DNA of 37,534 nucleotides from Ruminococcaceae bacterium UBA1730 (GTDB lineage: Bacteria > Bacillota > Clostridia > Oscillospirales > Acutalibacteraceae), in NCBI GenBank assembly GCA_002315935.1, contig DCII01000063.1:1-37534 (forward strand). Direction: 5' to 3'. The position numbers and the translations under genes are program-made. Positions 25,328-33,776 of the stretch are shown here, piece after piece. The notes below the pieces were generated by a model. The model was not told where the DNA came from. It made no database searches and worked only from the letters and a program-made list of their open reading frames with translations. Each line of letters starts with the position of its first letter. Positions within the stretch are counted from its first letter, which is position 1.

Positions 25328-26974
25328 TTATTTATCCTCTTTTCTTTTAATTTCCAATTGGTCTGAAAGCTTGACAAAATCTATCTTGCCCATCTTTGTC
25401 CTCGGCATAGCATCGAGAACTTCAATCTTTCTCGGGCATGAAAATTTTGCCAGATTCTTTTTGCAATGGCTCTGAATTTCGCTTCTTGCATCTTCTTTAT
25501 CCTTACCTTCATCGTTGAGCGTTACACAGAGCTTAACGCAGGGTCTTCCCTTCTGATAACCCTGAACAGCACAGACATCAGAAATGAACGGAAGCTGAAG
25601 AGCTATTTTTTCAATATCGGCAGGATAAACATTATATCCGGAAATGATAATCATTCGTTTTTTTCTGCCTGTGAAGAATAAAAATCCATCTTCATCAAGA
25701 TAGCCGAGGTCGCCCGTCTGAATCCAGCGTTCACCTTTTGAATCAACATAAACACCGTCATTGGGAACGGTATCCCTGCCATTGAAATAGCCCTGCATGA
25801 CCGTTGAGCCCTTGATAACTATTTCTCCCTGTTCTCCGTTAGAAACGGGTTTTCTCATTTCATCCCAGATTTCTATTGTCATTCCGTCCATGGGCTTGCC
25901 GATTGAATCCTCACGGCAGTCACTGTAACTGTTCAGAGAGCACACCGAAGCAACTTCCGTTAATCCGTATCCTCTGAAAAGCCTTCCCTTTCCGCCATAG
26001 AAAGCAATTGCTTTGTTGAAATCCGAAACAAATCTTTCAGAAAGAAAATCTCCGCCGCAAAAGATAAGTCTTAATTTTTTAAGATGCTCACCCCTGAATT
26101 TCTCATCGTCATACATCTTCTTAAACATATTCGGAACGCCGAGAATAAAGGTGATATTATATTTTTTCAGAAGCTTTATTGCTCCTTCGCCCGTGAACTG
26201 CGACATTGGAATGCAGGTAAATCCGTTTGTCAGCGGAAAGTGCATTGCAACGGCAAGACCGAATGCATGAAACATCGGAAGCACTACGAGAGAGCATTCC
26301 GAGCCGGGTTTATGAGGAACAGCATCAAATTTGCGAAGCTTCAATGCAATTTCATTTATATTGATACTTGACAGCATTATCGTTTTGCTCTTGCCTGTTG
26401 TTCCGCCGCCGTGAAGATAAACAGCCGTTTTCGAAGCGTCTTTTTCTTCAACGGATTTATGAAACGAGCCGAGAAAAACAGCTTTAGAATAAGTGATTGA
26501 CCTGTTGAAATTCCTGAGTCCTTTTGCATTCTTCAATTCATAAGCTTTAACGCAGACTCTTTTTACCGAATAAACATAATCGGAATTGGAGCAGATTATG
26601 CAGGGAATTCCGCTTTTGTTAATTGCATTCGCATATTTTTCAGAAAGAATATCAAGAATGAAAATAGCCTTTGACCCGGTTTCTTCTATGGTCTGCTCAA
26701 TAACCTCCGGAGATGTTAAAGGATGAATAATATTTGCTACAACGCCGATTTTATTGAGTGCATAAAAGCAGATAAAAGCATGGGGAACATTCGGCAGAAA
26801 AACAGTTGCAGCGTCACCCGAAACAAGACCGATTGAGTTCAGATATGCGGCGATACTATCAACATCATGCAGAAATTTTGAAAGCGGAGTTTTTTCGCCC
26901 ATTGTTATGACGGCAGGAAAATTGCCGTGTTTTTTATATGCTTCTTTAAGCAAGCCGTAGCAAGTAAGTTCCAT
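25328..26974 (-). CDS. AMP-forming acyl-CoA synthetase-like ligase (ANL superfamily)
   Basis: 548 residues of the adenylate-forming ANL superfamily. The phosphate-binding loop is G-G-G-T-T-G-K-S-K (189-197). The adenine motif R-G-Y-G-L-T-E, the hinge region T-G-D-L-G-Y with F-F-T-G-R-K-K, and the C-terminal catalytic Lys in R-T-K-M-G-K follow in order. It activates a carboxylic acid with ATP, most likely a fatty acid for CoA transfer, in the cytoplasm. ATG 26974 has AAAGGG 5 bases upstream. It lies 13 bases after the metallo-beta-lactamase-fold gene and abuts the cyclophilin gene. The acid substrate cannot be told. Confidence 0.88.
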   Translation of the reverse strand: MELTCYGLLKEAYKKHGNFPAVITMGEKTPLSKFLHDVDSIAAYLNSIGLVSGDAATVFLPNVPHAFICFYALNKIGVVANIIHPLTSPEVIEQTIEETGSKAIFILDILSEKYANAINKSGIPCIICSNSDYVYSVKRVCVKAYELKNAKGLRNFNRSITYSKAVFLGSFHKSVEEKDASKTAVYLHGGGTTGKSKTIMLSSININEIALKLRKFDAVPHKPGSECSLVVLPMFHAFGLAVAMHFPLTNGFTCIPMSQFTGEGAIKLLKKYNITFILGVPNMFKKMYDDEKFRGEHLKKLRLIFCGGDFLSERFVSDFNKAIAFYGGKGRLFRGYGLTEVASVCSLNSYSDCREDSIGKPMDGMTIEIWDEMRKPVSNGEQGEIVIKGSTVMQGYFNGRDTVPNDGVYVDSKGERWIQTGDLGYLDEDGFLFFTGRKKRMIIISGYNVYPADIEKIALQLPFISDVCAVQGYQKGRPCVKLCVTLNDEGKDKEDARSEIQSHCKKNLAKFSCPRKIEVLDAMPRTKMGKIDFVKLSDQLEIKRKEDK

Positions 26975-26986
26975 AGCAACCCTTTA

Positions 26987-27988
26987 TCAATGAATATTAT
27001 CAGTTAAAATTATTTCACCATTATCGGTAAAGCCGGCAATAATGCCGTTATAATCATAAGTTCCGTAAAACGGAGATTTCGCAATCATGGTAAAATTCCA
27101 TTTTACATTCGGATAAACCTTGCCCTGTTGATTTGTGACGATAATCATTTCGGGCGAAAGCTCACGAAGAAATTCAGCCGATGATGAACCGAAATATCCG
27201 TGATGACCCGCTTTAAGCAAATCAACCTTTCCCACAAGCGGAGCAACAATCTGCTCAACTCCCGTTGTTTTGGTTATATCTGCGGCAAGAAAAGCAGTTT
27301 TTTCACCCTTTTTTATGAGCGTACCGATGCTTGCACCGTTTTCACCCTTGCCAACCGCAAATTCGGGATTAACCGTATTCAGAAATTGAATTTCAAAGTC
27401 TCCGAACATAAATATTTCAGAAGGAATGTCGCTGATTATCTCAACATTCCGCTTTTTTAAATCCTCAATTATTTCGTTGTAGATCTCTCCGAGCTTCCAA
27501 TCCTCAACCTCATAATCCTTATCAATCGAAGGGTCATATTCCTTTAAATACGCCTTTGAAATGATTATCGAAGGTTCATTTATCAGAGAATGAAAAGAGC
27601 CGATATGGTCATAATGAGCGTGAGTTCCGAGAATAAAATCAAGATGGCAGATGCCGTTTTCATCAGCTGTTATCTTTTTAACATAATCAATAACTACATC
27701 CTCATAGCCCTTGAATTCGGATTTTCTGCGTGGGTTATGATTCCCCTCTCCGGCATCAATCAAGGCAAAATGACCGTTTGATTCAATCAGAATTGCATCT
27801 GAATTTGCAACATTGAGAAAATGAATTCTGTCATCGCAGTCTTCGCCGAATTCGGTTGCCGAAACGGGCATATGCTTCTTTGCATAGCCGTTTCCGATAA
27901 CAACTGTTGCAATATCAAGAAGGAATATCGCCGCCATAAGAGGAACAACAATCCATGTTATTATTTTCTTCGCTCTGTTCTTCTTCAT
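26987..27988 (-). CDS. Membrane-anchored ComEC-like metallo-beta-lactamase-fold protein
   Basis: 333 residues. A single hydrophobic segment near residues 9-32 anchors the protein, probably with the enzyme outside. The metal motif T-H-A-H-Y-D-H (122-128, H-x-H-x-D-H) and the later A-G-H-H-G block match the stand-alone relatives of the ComEC/Rec2 C-terminal domain. The ComEC channel region is absent, so this is not ComEC itself. Such proteins are thought to be nucleases or phosphodiesterases, but most are uncharacterised. ATG 27988 has GGAG about 7 bases upstream. It is first in the operon with the ligase and the cyclophilin. Confidence 0.85.
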   Translation of the reverse strand: MKKNRAKKIITWIVVPLMAAIFLLDIATVVIGNGYAKKHMPVSATEFGEDCDDRIHFLNVANSDAILIESNGHFALIDAGEGNHNPRRKSEFKGYEDVVIDYVKKITADENGICHLDFILGTHAHYDHIGSFHSLINEPSIIISKAYLKEYDPSIDKDYEVEDWKLGEIYNEIIEDLKKRNVEIISDIPSEIFMFGDFEIQFLNTVNPEFAVGKGENGASIGTLIKKGEKTAFLAADITKTTGVEQIVAPLVGKVDLLKAGHHGYFGSSSAEFLRELSPEMIIVTNQQGKVYPNVKWNFTMIAKSPFYGTYDYNGIIAGFTDNGEIILTDNIH

Positions 27989-28125
27989 TCGTCGCTCCGA
28001 TATAATTGAAAATAGATATATTATTTTAACATACTATTCAATATTTTACTATACTTTTTCAAAAAATGTTTAAAAAGTCTTGTGCAGATTTAAAATATAT
28101 TGTAAACTGTTATCATATTTTTTGA
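27989..28125. promoter_or_regulatory. Divergent AT-rich intergenic region, promoters not resolved
   Basis: Very AT-rich DNA between two divergent genes. On the plus strand TTGTGC (28080-28085), 17 bases, TAAACT (28103-28108) is a weak promoter candidate for the permease gene. On the minus strand several overlapping TAAAAT/TATAGT-like boxes exist with no good -35. I would not commit to exact promoters here. Confidence 0.3.
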
Positions 28126-29292
28126 ATGGAGTTTTGTTTTTTGAAAAAAATCAAAGCAAATGAAATATTTTTTCCGCTGACTGCGGTATTACCAATTGCG
28201 GTTTCAATGGCGGTCTGCTCGGATATTGTTACAACCGCATTTTTTCTCTCTGCTTTATTTTATTCGGTTTTCTATAAAAAAAGCAATGAAAAAGTTCCGA
28301 TGCAGGTTTATCTTGATTTTCTTCTTCTTAATCAGGTAAACGCAATATACGGAATCAACACAGCATGGTTGGGAATAATAATCGGAGGTTTATTGTTAAT
28401 CATCTCTTCGGTTTGGGGTGATAAATTAAAAAATCTGATTTCACCTGCCGTGACTTCTGCAATCATGATTTCAGCGGCGTTTTCAATGACGGCTTTGCAG
28501 ACCACAAACTACTTCGGAATCGGTGCAACGGGAAATACCGTTGTTGAAATTCTGAAAAATTACCGTTCTCTCGGATTTCATCCGAACTGGCGTGGAATTC
28601 TTTACGGAACAATCGTTATGGTTATAATGATAACTTTTCCGAGGAAATTCAAAAAGCTTTCAAAAATCATCAAAGCTCCGTTTATTGCATTATTATTTGT
28701 AATGCTTCTTAATATTCTTCTTGTTCCTGACGGCTTTATCTCTCCGTTTGAGGAGGTCGGCAAAATCAAAATTGAATTGTATCCTAAATGGCACAGCTTT
28801 AATGATATTGATTATATTCACGCAATTCTTTGCGGTATTGCATTCTGGGCAACGAATTTCTCATTATATTCAAACGAAAACCATACAGATAAAGTAACCG
28901 GTAGTATTAAGGCTTTCTTTTCATCAGCTATTCTCGGCATTTGCGTTCCGTGCCCCTTCAATTCAGGTAAAATTATTATTCAAAGATTAATCTGCATTAT
29001 TCCCATTTTAATCTGCATTCCTTTGAGTATTCCTTTTGCAAGAACGCCCGTTTCAGCCTGTGCAGTTGTTCTTATAGTCGGAGCGTGGCAGAGCGTCAGA
29101 TGGGGTGAACTGAAAAAAGCATTCAATAATCCTGTTTCGATAATCGGATTTTTAACAACAATTGCCGCAATTGTTTTTTTGGATTTCTCAACAGGAATAA
29201 TTATCGCCTCTCTTGTTTCGATTTTAATATCTGATTTTTCAAGTAAACGCTGTCATAAGGGCATATCGCATAAATCAGAAAAGACGGAATAA
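28126..29292 (+). CDS. SulP-like anion permease without a STAS domain
   Basis: Up to 388 residues, with about 10-12 hydrophobic segments. The C-terminal part (A-R-T-P-V-S-A-C-A-V-V-L-I-V-G-A-W, then V-F-L-D-F-S-T-G-I-I-I-A) follows the pattern of the last membrane segments of SulP/SLC26 transporters. The usual C-terminal STAS domain is missing: the protein stops about 20 residues after the last segment. The start is uncertain. The ATG at 28126 has no ribosome binding site, while an in-frame TTG at 28141 follows GGAG (28128-28131) at 9 bases and would begin K-K-I-K-A-N after the initiator. Function as a sulfate or other anion permease is inferred. A hairpin terminator follows. Confidence 0.65.
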   Translation: MEFCFLKKIKANEIFFPLTAVLPIAVSMAVCSDIVTTAFFLSALFYSVFYKKSNEKVPMQVYLDFLLLNQVNAIYGINTAWLGIIIGGLLLIISSVWGDKLKNLISPAVTSAIMISAAFSMTALQTTNYFGIGATGNTVVEILKNYRSLGFHPNWRGILYGTIVMVIMITFPRKFKKLSKIIKAPFIALLFVMLLNILLVPDGFISPFEEVGKIKIELYPKWHSFNDIDYIHAILCGIAFWATNFSLYSNENHTDKVTGSIKAFFSSAILGICVPCPFNSGKIIIQRLICIIPILICIPLSIPFARTPVSACAVVLIVGAWQSVRWGELKKAFNNPVSIIGFLTTIAAIVFLDFSTGIIIASLVSILISDFSSKRCHKGISHKSEKTE

Positions 29293-29330
29293 ATTTTATA
29301 TATATCACTTTAATTGGATAATGAACATTA

Positions 29331-29379
29331 AATCCCGGTTGTCTTCTTCAAAATGAGAAGTGACAACCGGGATTCTTTT
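29331..29379. terminator. Strong hairpin terminator between convergent genes
   Basis: AATCCCGGTTGTC (29331-29343) pairs perfectly with GACAACCGGGATT (29362-29374), with a further CTTCTT/GAGAAG-type inner stem. CTTTT follows on the plus strand. On the minus strand the following bases (TTTAAT after stem closure) are only mildly T-rich, but the stem's strength makes two-way action likely. Confidence 0.85.
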
Positions 29380-29396
29380 GAGCTGACATGAAATTC

Positions 29397-30629
29397 TTAT
29401 TTTACAATTCGATAATACTTCATTACATTTTCTCTCGCTTTTCCCGAAGCAACCGATTCCGATAATTTGTTATCTGAAAATAAAAACCTGAATATCCTTT
29501 GAATCCATGCAAAAGGCAAAAGAAACGGAAATCTACGAAGATACGGGTATCTCTTTTTCATATCTTTTAAAGGAAGGAAAATATAAGCATAATGTTCGCC
29601 ATTCTGAGATTTTGAATAACTGTTTCGAGTAAGATTTCCTCCGCTTTGCCTGTCAGAATCAACAGAACCGTAAATTCCTCCCTGTTTAATGTCATCAAGC
29701 ATCAGCTCACAATCAAGTGAGCTATCAAACAGTGGCGAATCTATTCTGCTGATGTCAAGCCCGAAATACTTATTACAAATAAGCAAAACTGCATTCAGAA
29801 ACCCATCCGCAGACACAAGTGAACATTTTTCAAAAACGATTTTCCAATCTATGCTTTCATCCATGCTGATAAGAGAAATATCCATAAGCTGACGAATTCC
29901 TACTCCGGCAATAATGAAATGCTTGAACGCATGAAGCACAACATAAATAAGATGTTTCTGAACAGAAGGACACAAAACCTCAACACCATCAATAATTACA
30001 GATGATGTATTAAGGCTCAAATCCTCAAGCAAATTGTTGAAATCCGAGGCGAAAGAATCATCTGAAAAAGGCGAAGAATGAAGTTCAATCTTACATCCGT
30101 TATTTTTATCAATAAAGCTTTTCTCATCGTTTGAGTTATCGTCCGAAATTGAAAATCCAAGAGACTGAAGAACATCCGAGCATATGCAAAAATCTTTACC
30201 CGAAGCGATAATATCGGCATCTCCTGATATTCTGAGCGAAGGAATGCTCCATAAAGCTTCACAAACGCAGCCTTTAACGCAAATCGGCTTTGCACCTGCT
30301 GAAATCATCGCCTTATATGCCTTCAGAAATGCAGAATTTTTGTTTTCCTGAAACATAATCTGGGCAAGAGCTTCACTTTTTAACAGCTGACAATTCGGTT
30401 CGGATATTTTCGTGTCTGACATAACAAACGCCGCAAGAGGAAGAAGCTTATGCTCCCGAAGCTTTTCAACATAATCATTGAAATTTTTATCATCAATTTC
30501 GGGAACCGAGGATTTGCTTCCGTTCATAAATGCCGATGCAATTTCAAAAACCGCATTTTCAAAGGATGTATTATTCTTATGCACTTTATTGGTTTTTTTG
30601 TTGTTATTCCTGCTTTTAGACATCTGCAT
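29397..30629 (-). CDS. PF14907-type nucleotidyltransferase family protein
   Basis: 410 residues. After a basic, Asn/Lys-rich start (1-20) comes a helical region. The signature of the uncharacterised nucleotidyltransferase family follows: V-K-G (118-120), then L-R-I-S-G-D-A-D-I (132-140), with Asp137 and Asp139 as probable metal ligands. Relatives often sit in exopolysaccharide or peptide-modification clusters beside PqqD and HprK-like genes, as here. The transferred nucleotide and acceptor are unknown. Two ATGs are possible: 30629 is only 4 bases after GGAG and 30623 is 10 bases after it. It is the last gene of the eight-gene operon, 40 bases after the first BY-kinase stop. Confidence 0.8.
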   Translation of the reverse strand: MQMSKSRNNNKKTNKVHKNNTSFENAVFEIASAFMNGSKSSVPEIDDKNFNDYVEKLREHKLLPLAAFVMSDTKISEPNCQLLKSEALAQIMFQENKNSAFLKAYKAMISAGAKPICVKGCVCEALWSIPSLRISGDADIIASGKDFCICSDVLQSLGFSISDDNSNDEKSFIDKNNGCKIELHSSPFSDDSFASDFNNLLEDLSLNTSSVIIDGVEVLCPSVQKHLIYVVLHAFKHFIIAGVGIRQLMDISLISMDESIDWKIVFEKCSLVSADGFLNAVLLICNKYFGLDISRIDSPLFDSSLDCELMLDDIKQGGIYGSVDSDRQSGGNLTRNSYSKSQNGEHYAYIFLPLKDMKKRYPYLRRFPFLLPFAWIQRIFRFLFSDNKLSESVASGKARENVMKYYRIVK

Positions 30630-30668
30630 AGTACTCCGAAATAATGTTTTTATCTATTAGGGAACATC

Positions 30669-32177
30669 TCAGTTCTTCTTTTCGGATTTTGATGATTTAT
30701 CTTTTTCGCCTCTTCCGTAATCATATCCATATCCGTAGCCATAACCGTATTTTGAATAGGATTTGTAGTATCCTCCGTAATTGCTGTAGCCATAGTCATC
30801 GCCGTATCCCGAAATACCGGACTGTGCACCGTTAACAACAGCACCGAGAATATGAATATCGGAATTATGATTAAGATTATCAATTCCGAGAAGTATTTTT
30901 TTGAGACGAACAGTATCCTGAAGAACTACATAAATTACAGAATCGCAAACCTGGGCAATCAATGACGAATCATATACAAGACCGCACGGAGGAGTATCTA
31001 CAATTATATAATCATATTCATTACGAAGCTCATTAAAAAGTCCGGTCATAAAATCAATGTTCATAAGCTTCCAGTAGGAATGCTTTTTAAGAGTTAATTT
31101 CAGATATGAGACTCCTAAATCACTTAATTTTGTAATTGAATAGTCTTCCTTCTCAACATCAAACTTCAGATTTTCATCAAGCTTCAACGCATCAGAAACG
31201 CTCGGATTACGAAGGTCTGCATCAATAATCAATATTTTTTTGCCGACACTTGAAAGAGAAAGAGCAAGGTTAACGGCAATTGTAGTCTTGCCTTCACCCG
31301 GTGCAGTGCTCGTAACCATAACAACCTTTTCGTCATCCTTTGTTAGATGAGTGAACTGGTTTCGGAAAACACGAATAGCTTCAAGAAAACCGCTTCCGAT
31401 TCTTTCATTGGTTATCAGAATTGATTCGTCAGTTTTTATATCTTTATATCTTTTGAAAGAAACAGCGGGAACCATTCCGAGAACATCAAGCTTGAGCCTA
31501 TTCTGAACATCGAATTTTGTTTTGACTGTTTTACGCATAAGAGCGTAAAAAATTATCCATGCGGTACTTATTGCAAAACCAATCAGAAAACCTTTCAGTG
31601 CATCGGCATAGGTAAACTTATTGACAGGCTCCGTCGGAAGAATAGGATCGGTAATAACAACAAGTCTGACATTACCAACAAGATACTTCGCAACAGAAGG
31701 ATAATTCTTCATCGCCGAAACAAGAATATCATATGTCATCTGAGGCTCACTGCCCGTTGCCGTCAATGTAAACATATTAGTTGACGAAATGGCTTTTGCC
31801 GAAAATGTTACAGGAACATACATTATATCCAAATCTGAACAGATTGCTTCATATAAGATGTTACTCGAAATAATATACGGAAACGTATCTTCAAGATTAG
31901 TTGCTGTTGCGTTATCATATACAGCGGAGAAAGACGGGATGCCCTCCCCTGTTAATGACAAAATTTGTGTATTGACTGTAAACGTTGCAGAAACCTCATA
32001 TCGAGGATTAAATGCTGAATAGCTCTTGACAAACATTACAACACTGACAACAACACATGAAATTACAACCATCCACCAATACTTCTGAAATCCCTTCCAC
32101 AAATCAGAAAGCAGAACAACACCTTTAGATTCCTGCGACTCGGTAGAGTTACTTGTGTTGATTTCGTTTTCGCTCAT
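30669..32177 (-). CDS. Wzz-BY-kinase fusion with Gly/Tyr-rich tail
   Basis: 502 residues. Membrane segments near 35-50 and 193-215 bracket an extracytoplasmic Wzz-type chain-length domain. The cytoplasmic part is a bacterial tyrosine kinase: Walker A A-P-G-E-G-K-T-T (292-299), Walker A' I-L-I-I-D-A-D (315-321) and Walker B I-I-V-D-T-P-P (391-397). The tail (455-488) holds 13 tyrosines, mostly as G-Y-G-Y units, expected autophosphorylation sites. Such kinases control polymerisation and export of capsule or exopolysaccharide. ATG 32177 has GGAGG ideally placed and overlaps the upstream kinase's stop in an ATGA arrangement. In Gram-positive bacteria the two halves are usually separate proteins; here they are fused. 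Confidence 0.9.
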   Translation of the reverse strand: MSENEINTSNSTESQESKGVVLLSDLWKGFQKYWWMVVISCVVVSVVMFVKSYSAFNPRYEVSATFTVNTQILSLTGEGIPSFSAVYDNATATNLEDTFPYIISSNILYEAICSDLDIMYVPVTFSAKAISSTNMFTLTATGSEPQMTYDILVSAMKNYPSVAKYLVGNVRLVVITDPILPTEPVNKFTYADALKGFLIGFAISTAWIIFYALMRKTVKTKFDVQNRLKLDVLGMVPAVSFKRYKDIKTDESILITNERIGSGFLEAIRVFRNQFTHLTKDDEKVVMVTSTAPGEGKTTIAVNLALSLSSVGKKILIIDADLRNPSVSDALKLDENLKFDVEKEDYSITKLSDLGVSYLKLTLKKHSYWKLMNIDFMTGLFNELRNEYDYIIVDTPPCGLVYDSSLIAQVCDSVIYVVLQDTVRLKKILLGIDNLNHNSDIHILGAVVNGAQSGISGYGDDYGYSNYGGYYKSYSKYGYGYGYGYDYGRGEKDKSSKSEKKN

Positions 32178-33766
32178 ATTTTTCCTCCACGGTCGTTTTC
32201 TTCAAAATTAACCTTCGGCATATCATCCGGATTTATTTCAACATCTTCAAGCTCTTCGTTAAAATTATATTTACGGTATTTGTTGTATTTGCTGTACTTA
32301 CTATACTTACTGTATTTATCATACTTTCCGTACTTACCATATTTTCCATACTTGGAATACTTCGAATAATGACCTCCATAATTATGAGTATAACCCGTTT
32401 CGTCACTTCCGAACTGATTAAGCAACACAAAATCATCATAAACATCATTAAGAACGCATCCGGCAAATTGTGAACCCGTATTCTTCAGAACCATAATGCT
32501 ATCATTTATAATCGGAGCATAAACACGGTCGGTCCTGACAACAAGCATAACCGCATCGCAAAAGCTTGCAACATCGGTTACTGAGCCGTCGAAGGACATG
32601 GGTGCAGTATCAACAATAACAAAATCCGCAGAATCGCTTACTGCACGAATAAAGCTTTTAGCTGTTCCGTTCTCAAACCATTTCTGATAATCCTTGTGAT
32701 ATTTTGTGCTCAGAGCAAGAAAAAGACTTGTTTTCTTGTATCTTGTAAAGGTATAGTCTTTGAATTCAATCTTTCCCGAAAGAGCATCTCCGAATTCCAT
32801 GCAGTTTTCCGGATTCTGCTCAAAAATCTTATATAAAGCAGGTTTTTTTCCGTCAAAATCAAGCAAAACAACCCTGTAACCCTTTATTGCAAGCGACAAA
32901 GCAATATTCGACGAAATAGTTGATTTACCCTCGTTTTCGGTAACGCTCGTAACGGCAAAAACCTTGTCGCCGTTCGTCCTACGCATATAATCAAGCTTTC
33001 CCGAAATCTTATTGATATTTTCGCTGAATTTCAAGCTTAAAAATGCACTGTCATTTATAAGAATTCCTCTTTTTTTGCCTTTTAATACTTCTCTGAAAAG
33101 AAGTGTTTTTTTCTCATGAGGAATGTAGCCAATAAGATTTGCTTCAATCTTATCAGCAAAATCTTCCTTATTTTTAACAGTATCTCTTAAGACCGAAATA
33201 AGTACTATTGGAATCAATGCAATCAACATTGCTATCAGTGCAATTCTCATAGCACTTGAGGATGTCATTGAATTTGAAGGAAAAGTAGGCATTCCGGCAT
33301 CTCTGAGAACACTTACAACACCATTGCTGTAAAGCGAGGAGGTTATTGAAGGATAAACCTCAAGAATTGCTCGAAGCTCAAGAAAGGCATTTTCCGGATT
33401 TGAAGCCCTAACGGAAAGCTCCATGATGTTTGTGCCTTCATTTACAGTAGCATTGATTGTTCCGTCAAACTCTTCTTTGTTAAGATATTCACAAACCTTT
33501 TTCTGCATTGACGGTTGAACAAACACTTCTGAATAAATTGCTGCTATCTCGCTTGATTGAGAGAGCGATGCAATTGCATTCGCTTTTCCGGCAGCACTAT
33601 TAATAATTAAGGTTGCATGGCTTGTATATTCAGGATGATAAACCGAATGAGTAGCAACATACGAACCGAGGACTCCGATTATCGCAGCACATACTATTAC
33701 CCATATATTTCGAAAAACATCTCGAAGAATACTGTGCCATTCAATGTTAAATTTCTTACTATCCAT
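32174..33766 (-). CDS. Second Wzz-BY-kinase fusion with Y-x-K repeat tail
   Basis: 530 residues. A Wzz-type domain lies between membrane segments near 20-38 and 173-193. The kinase half has a Walker A loop T-E-N-E-G-K-S-T (276-283) lacking the usual Pro-Gly, Walker A' V-L-L-D-F-D (300-305) and Walker B V-I-V-D-T-A-P (383-389). Residues 467-500 are eleven consecutive Y-x-K triplets ending in Tyr, followed by an acidic 30-residue end. It is well diverged from the neighbouring kinase, so this is not a recent duplication. Likely roles are polysaccharide chain-length control, or regulation of the partner kinase. ATG 33766 has AGGTGA about 5 bases upstream, within the end of the preceding gene's stop region. 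Confidence 0.88.
   Translation of the reverse strand: MDSKKFNIEWHSILRDVFRNIWVIVCAAIIGVLGSYVATHSVYHPEYTSHATLIINSAAGKANAIASLSQSSEIAAIYSEVFVQPSMQKKVCEYLNKEEFDGTINATVNEGTNIMELSVRASNPENAFLELRAILEVYPSITSSLYSNGVVSVLRDAGMPTFPSNSMTSSSAMRIALIAMLIALIPIVLISVLRDTVKNKEDFADKIEANLIGYIPHEKKTLLFREVLKGKKRGILINDSAFLSLKFSENINKISGKLDYMRRTNGDKVFAVTSVTENEGKSTISSNIALSLAIKGYRVVLLDFDGKKPALYKIFEQNPENCMEFGDALSGKIEFKDYTFTRYKKTSLFLALSTKYHKDYQKWFENGTAKSFIRAVSDSADFVIVDTAPMSFDGSVTDVASFCDAVMLVVRTDRVYAPIINDSIMVLKNTGSQFAGCVLNDVYDDFVLLNQFGSDETGYTHNYGGHYSKYSKYGKYGKYGKYDKYSKYSKYSKYNKYRKYNFNEELEDVEINPDDMPKVNFEENDRGGKI
32267..32368 (-). repeat. 9-bp tandem repeat encoding eleven Y-x-K triplets
   Basis: Imperfect 9-base units (TAY-NNN-AAR read on the minus strand) repeated eleven times plus a final Tyr codon. 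The middle codon varies (Ser, Ser, Gly, Gly, Gly, Asp, Ser, Ser, Ser, Asn, Arg) while Tyr and Lys codons vary only at wobble positions, so selection appears to act on the protein repeat, not the DNA. It is not a CRISPR: there are no spacers. Confidence 0.95.
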
Positions 33767-33776
33767 ATTTCACCTG

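Noticed and set aside
26987..27988. Competence protein ComEC
   Set aside because: Only the C-terminal metallo-beta-lactamase-like domain and one membrane segment are present; the channel domain is missing.
32267..32368. Short regular tandem repeat that might suggest a CRISPR array
   Set aside because: The unit is 9 bases, lies in frame within a kinase gene, encodes Y-x-K and has no spacers.
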